12,182 nt of DNA from Sulfurimonas sp. (GTDB lineage: Bacteria; Campylobacterota; Campylobacteria; Campylobacterales; Sulfurimonadaceae). Of the stretch, positions 6,372 to 12,182 are shown piece after piece. Where the stretch lies: NCBI GenBank assembly GCA_026988735.1, contig JALSKR010000194.1, forward strand, positions 1-12,182, read 5' to 3'. Within the stretch, counting starts at the first letter, position 1. The number at the start of each line of letters is the position of its first letter. The notes under the pieces are model-generated. The model was not told where the DNA came from. It was given only the letters and a program-made list of their open reading frames with translations, and did not search any database. Position numbers and translations under genes: made by a program.

Positions 6372-7631
6372 TCTATGATTTTTAATGATCGCTCCTAACA
6401 TTGCTATAATGCCGTAAAGTAAAAAAGCGACTATGAGGATAGTAATAAACATCTTCGGTTTATCAGGATAGGTGTATCCATCTGGTAAATTTGGTTTGCT
6501 AAGTATGCTAAGTGTTTTTGCTTCTTTAAGTACATCTAATTTGGTACTTTCTAATTGGATTAGTGCATTTTTATATACTTCGGTATCAAATCCTAATTGT
6601 AGTTTTATACTTTCATATTCTATAAGTTCTTTATTGAGTGTATTGCCTGTTGTGCCAGTTAACTTTTCTTTTTCTTTATTTATGGCTTGGGTGATACCTT
6701 CGATTTCTTTCTTTAAGGTTTTTAATTCATATGTGTTTTCTTTTAAGTAACTTGACATGGTAGAATATTTTATTTTTTTTTGCAATAAAGAAGATTCTAA
6801 TTCTGCTATCATTGTATTGGAACTAGAGGCTTCTGCTTTAGGGTCAAGTAGGAGATGTGTATTTTGGTAAGCCTCTAGCTTGGCAGAAGATGCATTCATT
6901 TTTTGTTTTGCTTTTTCAAAATTCAGACGTACAAATTTTAGTTCTTTTTTTGCTTTTTTTCGATTAAAAGTATTTATTTTCTCCTCTACTTTTTTTACTA
7001 AAAATGTTAATACTCTTTGTGCAGTATGTTTATCAGTATGTGTAAATCGAATCGTTAATATACCTGAGGTTTCATCATACAAGACATATAAATGTTTATT
7101 GTAAAATTGAAGAATTTCTTCTTCTTTTGCATTGTTAGAAAGTCGGCTGAGTAGATCTAAATCTGTACTTTTATAGTGTTGGGTAAGGTGAAAAATATTA
7201 TCTAAATTTTTATAAATATCTAGTGACTTTAAGTAGGACTCAACTATTTTACTGTCTTGAAGTTGGGATGAAGCTCCCATACCTAAAAGCGATAATCCTA
7301 AAGAGTCAGCAGGTGTATTACTTTGCATGTCTTTCACAATAAGTTTTGTTTGTGATTCATAAAGTTCTGATTTTATCACAAGTGTATAGAAGAGTGTAGT
7401 AAGTAAAAGAATAACAAATATAATACGTGTTTTTATGGTTGTATATCGTGTGTCTAAAATACTTTTTGTGACAAAGTCATTTTGCATACGAATATAATCT
7501 TTGTCTAGTCTACTTTTCATGCCCCTTAACCCATGTTTTCGCAAACGTGCTCTATTTTTTCCAAAAGTATTTGGATTGTCTGTATTTGTTTTATCTTCGT
7601 ACCAGTAGAGTTGTATAAATTTTTTTATCAT
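6366..7631 (-). CDS. kpsE: KpsE-like capsule export inner-membrane protein (PCP-3/Wzz-family)
   Basis: This 421-residue protein is probably the periplasm-spanning inner-membrane adaptor that links the KpsMT transporter to the outer-membrane KpsD-like protein. It has a charged cytoplasmic N-terminus of about 68 residues, a transmembrane helix at roughly 70-86, and a periplasmic Wzz-like beginning (YESQTKLIVKD). A long lysine/glutamate-rich helical and probably coiled-coil part follows (about 200-350), then a proline-rich stretch (LPDGYTYPDKP) just before a second transmembrane helix at about 395-416 and a short cytoplasmic tail. This topology and length are typical of PCP-3 proteins. The cytoplasmic tail at residues 31-46 (RKHGLRGMKSRLDKDY) closely matches the N-terminus of the GT2 enzyme encoded at 3076-4908, which is not part of the core family. 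ATG at 7631 lies ten bases after the ATPase stop, with only a weak AAGAAGA ribosome site. The symbol is assigned by family and context. Confidence 0.85.
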   Translation of the reverse strand: MIKKFIQLYWYEDKTNTDNPNTFGKNRARLRKHGLRGMKSRLDKDYIRMQNDFVTKSILDTRYTTIKTRIIFVILLLTTLFYTLVIKSELYESQTKLIVKDMQSNTPADSLGLSLLGMGASSQLQDSKIVESYLKSLDIYKNLDNIFHLTQHYKSTDLDLLSRLSNNAKEEEILQFYNKHLYVLYDETSGILTIRFTHTDKHTAQRVLTFLVKKVEEKINTFNRKKAKKELKFVRLNFEKAKQKMNASSAKLEAYQNTHLLLDPKAEASSSNTMIAELESSLLQKKIKYSTMSSYLKENTYELKTLKKEIEGITQAINKEKEKLTGTTGNTLNKELIEYESIKLQLGFDTEVYKNALIQLESTKLDVLKEAKTLSILSKPNLPDGYTYPDKPKMFITILIVAFLLYGIIAMLGAIIKNHRE

Positions 7632-7641
7632 AAGGTCTTCT

Positions 7642-8304
7642 TTATTTGTTTATATTATTGTATCTTTGAATGGCATCTTCTATAGTATCACAGTAATGTA
7701 TTTTTCCTTTATGTATAACGATACCTACATCACAAAGTTCTTTTAATATAGGCATTGAGTGACTAACTAAAAGTATATTACATGTTTCAATTTTTTTACG
7801 TAGCGCTTTTTTTGATTTTTCTTGAAAGTTTTTATCTCCTACTGAAAGTGTTTCATCAATGATAAGATAATCAAAATTAAAAAAAAGACTAAGCCCAAAA
7901 CTAAGACGTGATCTCATACCACTAGAGTATGTTTTAATGGGCATATCAAAGTAATCTCCAAGCTCCGAAAAGTCTTTGACAGAAAGGATGGCTTGATTTA
8001 TTTCATAATCACTTTTCCCATAGATTCGGCAAACAAATTTTACATTTTGTCTGCCTGTCATTGAACCTTGAAATCCCCCCGCAAGACCCATAGGCCACGA
8101 AAAAGAGTTTGGAGAGCTAATAATGCCTTGATTAGGAAAATCTATGCCTCCTAGCATTCGAAGTAGTGTAGATTTTCCTGCTCCATTACGACCAAGGATA
8201 CCAACGTTAACACCTGAAGGTATGGTAAAAGTAACATTATTTAGTACATAGTTTCGGTTATGTTTGGTCTGGTAGAATTTACTAACATTTCTAAGTTCAA
8301 TCAT
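7642..8304 (-). CDS. kpsT: Capsular polysaccharide ABC transporter ATP-binding protein KpsT
   Basis: This 220-residue ATPase powers polysaccharide export across the inner membrane together with the KpsM permease. Walker A is GRNGAGKST at residues 38-46; the ABC signature is YSSGMR at 126-131 (the SSGM form typical of KpsT/Wzt transporters); Walker B is YLIIDE at 146-151, followed by the D-loop SVGD; the switch histidine is His182 in LLVSHS. Its size equals that of E. coli-type KpsT. It lacks the long C-terminal carbohydrate-binding extension of Wzt proteins, so chain length or end modification is probably not sensed by this subunit. The start at 8304 overlaps the permease stop by four bases (ATGA), a classic coupled pair, with AAAGGGG some 12 bases upstream. 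Confidence 0.95.
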   Translation of the reverse strand: MIELRNVSKFYQTKHNRNYVLNNVTFTIPSGVNVGILGRNGAGKSTLLRMLGGIDFPNQGIISSPNSFSWPMGLAGGFQGSMTGRQNVKFVCRIYGKSDYEINQAILSVKDFSELGDYFDMPIKTYSSGMRSRLSFGLSLFFNFDYLIIDETLSVGDKNFQEKSKKALRKKIETCNILLVSHSMPILKELCDVGIVIHKGKIHYCDTIEDAIQRYNNINK

Positions 8305-9080
8305 GTAGAGAGAATACCCCTTTCTCCTTTAACATAAAAATACAAACCTATATATAAAGGAATAATTGTCCAATAAAAAATGTACTCATAATCAACATAT
8401 CGAGTGTCTAACGTAATGAAATAATATCCATGTATCATTTCCATGAAATGAACTAAGGGATTATAGAGAATAATCTCTCTAGCAATAGGAGGTAAAGAAT
8501 CTACAGTATACATAATAGCTGAGATAAATAGTAAAGGGGTTAGTATAATCTTAACCATTTTACCAAATGTTTCATAATAATGTGAAAATACGGCAGACAT
8601 AAGACCTATACTAAAACCAAAAAGTATTAACCAAAGTATTGCAAGTATTAACATGTTGAAGTTTTGTACATGAAGATTAAACTGAAAGTAGAGACCAATA
8701 GCAATAAATACTAATGTAGCCATAATACTGACAAAGATTTCTAATAAAACTCTTGTAAAGATGGTATCAAAAGGTTTTACTTGTTTGTAGGCAAAAAGAG
8801 CTGAATTTGCAGAGAATGCACCGATGGAACTACTTACAATTTTTTTCCATAAAAAAAATGCTAAAAAACTGACAGAGATAAATACTGGATAATCTATACC
8901 ATGCATACTATGCTTGGAAAGAACTGATTTTAAACCTGCAAAAATTAAAACCAAAAACATGGCATCAAAGAGTGCCCAAAAATAACCTAGCCTTCTACTA
9001 CCAAAACGTGTTTGCACTTCTCGTAAAAAAAGTGCAATAACAACAGATTTGAAAATGGTAAAGGCACTACGTTTTAGCAT
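8301..9080 (-). CDS. kpsM: Capsular polysaccharide ABC transporter permease KpsM
   Basis: This 259-residue integral membrane protein of the ABC-2 permease family forms the inner-membrane channel for capsule export with KpsT. The cytoplasmic N-terminus has the family segment LFLREVQTRFGSRRLGYFWA at residues 17-36, which includes the amphipathic coupling helix. About six hydrophobic helices follow, near 33-52, 64-82, 108-133, 140-165, 174-194 and 233-249. The YNPLVHFMEMIHGYYF stretch before the last helix is conserved in KpsM/Wzm permeases. ATG at 9080 is preceded by AAGG at about seven bases and lies nine bases after the KpsD-like stop. It overlaps kpsT by four bases. The size is normal for the family. 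Confidence 0.94.
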   Translation of the reverse strand: MLKRSAFTIFKSVVIALFLREVQTRFGSRRLGYFWALFDAMFLVLIFAGLKSVLSKHSMHGIDYPVFISVSFLAFFLWKKIVSSSIGAFSANSALFAYKQVKPFDTIFTRVLLEIFVSIMATLVFIAIGLYFQFNLHVQNFNMLILAILWLILFGFSIGLMSAVFSHYYETFGKMVKIILTPLLFISAIMYTVDSLPPIAREIILYNPLVHFMEMIHGYYFITLDTRYVDYEYIFYWTIIPLYIGLYFYVKGERGILST

Positions 9081-9089
9081 ATAAAGACC

Positions 9090-10691
9090 TTAAAATGCCT
9101 GTAACACGACAGCAGCACCAACAGCTACTTGGTATAAAATTTGTGTTAAATCTTTTGCCAAAAGTAGATTTTTTGTATCTGTCTTCCCTAAAACTAAAAT
9201 AGAATCTCCTGCTTCAACATGACCTTTATGTGAATTTGTAACAGTACCATTGGCTTTTATAAGTAAAACATTATTTGGGTCTGCACGTTCCGTGAGACCT
9301 CCACATGCATCCAAATAGTAAGAAAGTGATTTCCCTTTTTTGTATGTCAGTGTATTTGGAATATTTATTTCACCTTGCAAGGTAACTAAATTACTCTTTT
9401 TGGGTATATATATTTTATCACCATCTTCTACAAGTGTTTGTCGTAAATCTTCTGTAGGTGTAAAAATGACTTGCCCTTTAAATTTTACTTGTTTGGCACG
9501 CGCGATAAACTGCATAACTAATTTGGATTCTTGATTACGTATAGTAGCTTCTTCAGGTGTGGCAGAACCAGAAGTAAATAAGCGTGATTCCAAATCTTTC
9601 AAACTTGTATCTAGTAAAGATTTTTGTTTTTTTGCTATTGACTTTCTAAAAAGTTGGGTACTGCGTATATCTGACAGTGCTGTAGGTTTTATTGTTTTCA
9701 ATACGGTATAAAGTGATGTTCCTTTAGGTACAGATAAGTGATTAAGCCCTGCATGCTCTCCTTCTATTTCAATAGTATAACTTTGAAGATGACTGTTAGT
9801 ATTAAATATTAATTTTTCACCATTTTTAACAAAGACACGGTTTGCATAACGCATTGAATATGTTTTACTGATTTCTTTCATACCTCTTCTTTTAATATGT
9901 GTAAAACGATTTACTCCAGGTTTGGGTAAAGCATATTTTATAATATGTTGCACTGTGTCAGTTTTATGTTTAAGTTCAAAGATAAATGGACGGCTAACAT
10001 CTCCTTCTACTTCGACATAACTTTGAATAGGTTGAATTAAAATTGTATCATTATTTTTGAACCTAAAATCACTTTGATAACCATCTAGTAAGAAAGCATA
10101 AAGATCGATGTTTTTGATTACTTGATTATTTCGTAAAATTTGAATATGTCGGTAACTCCCTTCTCCAGGGATAATACCTCCTGCTTTATCTATAAACTGT
10201 AAAATTGAATCATTTGATACCCCATCATACAGCCCTACATTTTTAACAGAACCAGAAAGGTAAACAGAAAGGGCTTGGTAGTCTCTTACATTTGCATAGA
10301 TAAAAACATTATCGTTAAATCTTTTTTGAAGGTATGTTTCTAATTTAGTTTGTAAATCAGAATTCTTTGTACCAGCCAGAGACATAACTCCAATCTTAGG
10401 CACAAATATATTTCCCCTTCCATCTATTGTTACATCTCCTTGAAAATCTAAGGCACCCCATATGCTAATATTGATGATGTCACCAATTTTAAGGATATAA
10501 TTTGGATTTTCTCTAAATTGTGATTTATTGGTAAAATGCCCTTGAAAAAGCTGTTCTCCAAAATAAGTTTTATTGTTGTTTATGTGATCAAGAGTTGTAT
10601 GATCTTGCACTATGTTAGATTCTACTTCAATACTTTGTCCAAATGAAATTAATAGGACAAAAATAAAAAAAACTTTAATATATTTCAACAT
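9090..10691 (-). CDS. kpsD: KpsD-like outer-membrane polysaccharide export (OPX) protein
   Basis: This 533-residue periplasmic/outer-membrane protein probably forms the exit conduit for the capsule. It starts with a Sec signal peptide (hydrophobic core at residues 7-17, likely cleavage after Ser20). There is no lipobox cysteine, so unlike Wza it is not itself lipidated. A polysaccharide export sequence domain spans about 64-138 (YILKIGDIINISIWG then DGRGNIFVPKIG). Several SLBB/beta-grasp repeats follow, from about 142 (VYLSGSVKNVGLY), about 228 (VEVEGDVSRPFIF), about 305 (IEIEGEHAGLNHLSVPKGTS) and about 433 (VTLQGEINIPNTLTY ... LDACGGLT). The C-terminus ends in a hydrophobic stretch (LYQVAVGAAVVLQAF) that could help insertion. 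The length is close to that of KpsD. ATG at 10691 directly follows the lipoprotein stop (TAAATG) and has AAAGGA seven bases upstream. The symbol rests on length, domains and neighbours. Confidence 0.88.
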   Translation of the reverse strand: MLKYIKVFFIFVLLISFGQSIEVESNIVQDHTTLDHINNNKTYFGEQLFQGHFTNKSQFRENPNYILKIGDIINISIWGALDFQGDVTIDGRGNIFVPKIGVMSLAGTKNSDLQTKLETYLQKRFNDNVFIYANVRDYQALSVYLSGSVKNVGLYDGVSNDSILQFIDKAGGIIPGEGSYRHIQILRNNQVIKNIDLYAFLLDGYQSDFRFKNNDTILIQPIQSYVEVEGDVSRPFIFELKHKTDTVQHIIKYALPKPGVNRFTHIKRRGMKEISKTYSMRYANRVFVKNGEKLIFNTNSHLQSYTIEIEGEHAGLNHLSVPKGTSLYTVLKTIKPTALSDIRSTQLFRKSIAKKQKSLLDTSLKDLESRLFTSGSATPEEATIRNQESKLVMQFIARAKQVKFKGQVIFTPTEDLRQTLVEDGDKIYIPKKSNLVTLQGEINIPNTLTYKKGKSLSYYLDACGGLTERADPNNVLLIKANGTVTNSHKGHVEAGDSILVLGKTDTKNLLLAKDLTQILYQVAVGAAVVLQAF

Positions 10692-10850
10692 TTAATATCC
10701 TTTATGTTGATAAGCATAAGCTATGCCATCTAAGCTATAAGGATTACCTGTGAAAATGGCATTTTTTTGTTTCTGTGAATTTATTTGTGGTTCGTGTGTG
10801 CATGCATTTATAAGTAATATAGTAAATATAAAAAATAGTAATTTTAACAT
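10692..10850 (-). CDS. Very small lipoprotein, first gene of the capsule export operon
   Basis: This is a 52-residue lipoprotein precursor read from ATG at 10850. A hydrophobic segment (LLFFIFTILLINA) ends in the lipobox INAC, with Cys17 as the predicted lipidated residue. About 36 mature residues remain, ending GNPYSLDGIAYAYQHKGY. In-frame starts further upstream exist (ATG at 10871 and 10868, TTG at 10907). The TTG lies upstream of the predicted -10 box and so is not in the transcript. GAGGA lies about 11 bases before the 10850 ATG, whereas the 10871 ATG has no ribosome site, so I prefer 10850. The stop codon abuts the start of the KpsD-like gene. The tail resembles the short stretch that precedes the catalytic domain of RlpA lipoproteins, but that domain is absent. 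Its function is unknown; a helper or anchor for the unlipidated export protein is possible. Confidence 0.7.
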   Translation of the reverse strand: MLKLLFFIFTILLINACTHEPQINSQKQKNAIFTGNPYSLDGIAYAYQHKGY

Positions 10851-10895
10851 AATGTGCAGAATCCTCATCATTTTTATTCTAAGTTGCTGTGTATG

Positions 10896-10904
10896 ATTAT
10901 AACA
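10896..10904 (-). promoter_or_regulatory. Promoter of the capsule export operon (extended -10)
   Basis: On the minus strand TGTTATAAT is a consensus extended -10 element, with TATAAT at 10896-10901. Transcription would start near 10889 and leave a leader of about 40 bases before the lipoprotein ATG at 10850. No convincing -35 hexamer is at the proper distance; the upstream stretch is an A run and then a T-rich segment. The element has the same TGTTATA(A/C)T form as the internal promoter at 6318-6326. Confidence 0.6.
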
Positions 10905-10953
10905 CAATATTTTTTTCAGGATGATAATGAGACAGGTTTATGTTGGTTCGAGC

Positions 10954-10986
10954 AAGAAAAATATGTCAATTTGCAATATTTTTCTT
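10954..10986. repeat. Perfect 11-bp inverted repeat between divergent operons
   Basis: The arms AAGAAAAATAT (10954-10964) and ATATTTTTCTT (10976-10986) are exact reverse complements around an 11-base centre. The element lies between the divergent promoters of the capsule export operon and recQ. It is upstream of both predicted transcription starts, so a terminator role is unlikely. The right arm overlaps the predicted recQ -35. An operator, a DNA bend or a chance product of AT-rich DNA are the options; only one G-C pair sits in the stem. Confidence 0.6.
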
Positions 10987-10999
10987 CTATTTGTAAATT
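10971..10999 (+). promoter_or_regulatory. Possible recQ promoter
   Basis: TTGCAA (10971-10976) and TAAATT (10994-10999) are separated by 17 bases, each matching four of six positions of the sigma-70 consensus. Transcription would begin near 11006, leaving a leader of only about 12 bases. No Shine-Dalgarno sequence is visible before the recQ ATG, which fits a very short leader. The match is moderate and AT-rich DNA yields such matches easily. Confidence 0.35.
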
Positions 11000-11017
11000 T
11001 CACGCTACACTTACAGC

Positions 11018-12182
11018 ATGAATAAACTAGAAACCCTCAAACACTATTTCGGACATGATGCTTTTCGCCCTTTGCAAGAAGAGGTGGTAGATGCTATCGT
11101 TGGTGGTGAAGATGTACTGATGATACTCCCCACAGGGGGAGGAAAGTCTCTTTGTTATCAACTACCTACCCTACTTATGGAAGGTATAACGGTAGTCGTC
11201 TCACCACTGCTGGCACTCATGCATGACCAGGTGGTAGCCCTAAGAGCCAATGATATCTCTGCAGCGATGCTAAGCTCTATGCAAACACTTGAAGAGAGCC
11301 AAGCCATAGAGCAGCAACTACGCAATGGAGAGATAAAACTCCTTTATGTCGCACCCGAACGTCTCACCAATGCCTACTTTTTAAATATGCTCCATCAACT
11401 CCCCATTAACTTTTTTGTCATAGATGAAGCACACTGTGTCTCGGAGTGGGGGCATGAGTTTCGGGAAAACTATAGACGATTGAGCTTGCTCAAAGAACAA
11501 TTTTCTACGACGCCTATCGCTGCCTTTACCGCTACGGCTACAAATGCAGTAGAACAGGACATCGCAACGAACTTAGGACTTATAAATCCTAAGCGTGTGC
11601 GTGGTTCACTCTTTAGAGAAAATCTGACGATTCATGCACGACACCGTATCAAAGATGGGCGACAGCAACTACTTGAATTTCTCAAACTACATACTGACGA
11701 GTCGGGTATCATCTATACCTTGTCTCGTAAGTCTACAGAGAATATCGCTAACTTTTTACAAGGCAAAGGCGTAGAAGCCAAAGCCTACCATGCAGGCTTA
11801 CCCACAGAAGAGAAGAATGCCACCTATGCAGACTTCGTGGCAGACCGTGTGCAGATAGTGGTGGCTACCATCGCTTTTGGTATGGGTATTGACAAGAGTA
11901 ATATCCGTTTTGTCGTTCATATGACACTACCCAAAACCCTAGAAAACTTCTACCAAGAGATAGGACGTGCAGGACGAGATGGACTAGAGGCTGAGACGCT
12001 ACTGCTTTACTCTGCAGCAGACATTGTGCAACAAAAGATGTTTATAGAAGACCTACCAGAGACACCTTACAAAGACCACGCCTTTAACAAGCTTGACAGC
12101 ATGGTACGCTTCGCCAATTCAGAAAACTGTAGGCATCAAAGCATTGCCGCGTATTTCGATGACCGTATAGAGTCTTGTGGTA
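11018..12182 (+). CDS. recQ: ATP-dependent DNA helicase RecQ (partial, cut by window edge)
   Basis: The frame is open from ATG at 11018 to the window edge, giving 388 residues of a family protein usually near 590-700 long. RecQ is a 3'-to-5' DNA helicase acting in recombination and replication-fork repair. Motif 0 is at residues 11-20 (FG, FR, Q20); motif I is LPTGGGKS at 37-44; motif Ia is VVSPLLALMHDQV; motif II is DEAH at 136-139, followed by the RecQ aromatic loop SEWGHEFR; motif III is FTATAT; motif V is FGMGIDKSNIRFVVH; motif VI is YQEIGRAGRDG with its arginine fingers. The zinc-binding RecQ-Ct region begins with Cys371 (NCRHQSIAAYF) and Cys387 (SCG), just before the edge. It is divergent from the capsule genes and its base composition is visibly more GC-rich. 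The ATG lacks a clear ribosome site. It probably marks the conserved flank of the capsule locus. Confidence 0.96.
   Translation, partial: MNKLETLKHYFGHDAFRPLQEEVVDAIVGGEDVLMILPTGGGKSLCYQLPTLLMEGITVVVSPLLALMHDQVVALRANDISAAMLSSMQTLEESQAIEQQLRNGEIKLLYVAPERLTNAYFLNMLHQLPINFFVIDEAHCVSEWGHEFRENYRRLSLLKEQFSTTPIAAFTATATNAVEQDIATNLGLINPKRVRGSLFRENLTIHARHRIKDGRQQLLEFLKLHTDESGIIYTLSRKSTENIANFLQGKGVEAKAYHAGLPTEEKNATYADFVADRVQIVVATIAFGMGIDKSNIRFVVHMTLPKTLENFYQEIGRAGRDGLEAETLLLYSAADIVQQKMFIEDLPETPYKDHAFNKLDSMVRFANSENCRHQSIAAYFDDRIESCG

Noticed and set aside
6773..6781. A9 run on the coding strand in the kpsE-like gene as a phase-variation switch
   Set aside because: It falls in a lysine-rich coiled-coil part where AAA codons are expected, deep inside a structural export gene; nothing else suggests switching.
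6472..7104. Plus-strand frames opposite the kpsE-like gene (6472-6750, 6880-7104)
   Set aside because: Phenylalanine- and serine-rich translations arise from the lysine-rich coiled-coil codons on the other strand. No independent gene signal is present.
9340..9534. Plus-strand frame of 64 codons opposite the kpsD-like gene
   Set aside because: It is antisense to an SLBB-containing export protein and has no start signal or domain.
10692..10907. Longer version of the small lipoprotein starting at TTG 10907
   Set aside because: The TTG lies upstream of the predicted TATAAT box, so it would not be transcribed, and the extra N-terminus would put polar residues ahead of the signal peptide.
10954..10986. 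Inverted repeat read as a bidirectional terminator
   Set aside because: It sits between diverging, not converging, genes and upstream of both predicted transcription starts.
1..12182. CRISPR arrays, tRNA or rRNA genes, insertion sequences
   Set aside because: No regularly spaced repeats, cloverleaf-like sequences, transposase frames or terminal inverted repeats with target duplications were seen.

Overview
The window reads as part of a capsular (surface) polysaccharide locus of a Gram-negative bacterium, followed by a divergent DNA-repair helicase gene. The organism is most likely a member of the Campylobacterota (a Sulfurovum- or Sulfurimonas-like lineage). This is inferred from the AT-rich genome, tightly packed overlapping genes, promoters that show an extended -10 without a good -35, and the FDExxYLxxNPDI-type N-terminal repeats on a glycosyltransferase. 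No rRNA or other phylogenetic marker is present to prove it.

Layout, right to left on the minus strand. A promoter near 10900 starts an export block: a tiny lipoprotein (10692-10850), a KpsD-like outer-membrane export protein (9090-10691), the ABC permease KpsM (8301-9080), the ABC ATPase KpsT (7642-8304) and a KpsE-like inner-membrane co-polymerase (6366-7631). A second promoter near 6320 starts an assembly block: phosphomannomutase/phosphoglucomutase (4908-6290), a two-domain GT2 glycosyltransferase (3076-4908), a PAPS-type carbohydrate sulfotransferase (2229-3083), a TPR plus GT4 glycosyltransferase with tandem N-terminal repeats (89-2236), and the first 32 codons of another glycosyltransferase that runs off the left edge (1-96). 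On the plus strand, recQ (11018-12182) starts divergently and is cut by the right edge.

How the genes work together (inference from families): the phosphohexomutase supplies hexose-1-phosphate for nucleotide sugars, the glycosyltransferases build the chain, and the sulfotransferase probably adds sulfate to it. The KpsMT transporter moves the chain across the inner membrane, and the KpsE-like and KpsD-like proteins carry it through the periplasm and outer membrane. This is the group 2/3 (ABC-transporter dependent) capsule logic. No KpsC, KpsS, KpsF or KpsU and no PAPS-synthesis gene is in the window.

Points worth a second look: a 16-residue motif shared by the N-termini of the KpsE-like protein and the GT2 enzyme; a lipoprotein of about 36 mature residues whose tail resembles the stretch that precedes the catalytic domain in RlpA; direct repeats around the internal promoter; and a perfect 11-bp inverted repeat between the divergent kps and recQ promoters. 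No gene-free stretch exceeds 300 bases; the longest is 10851-11017.
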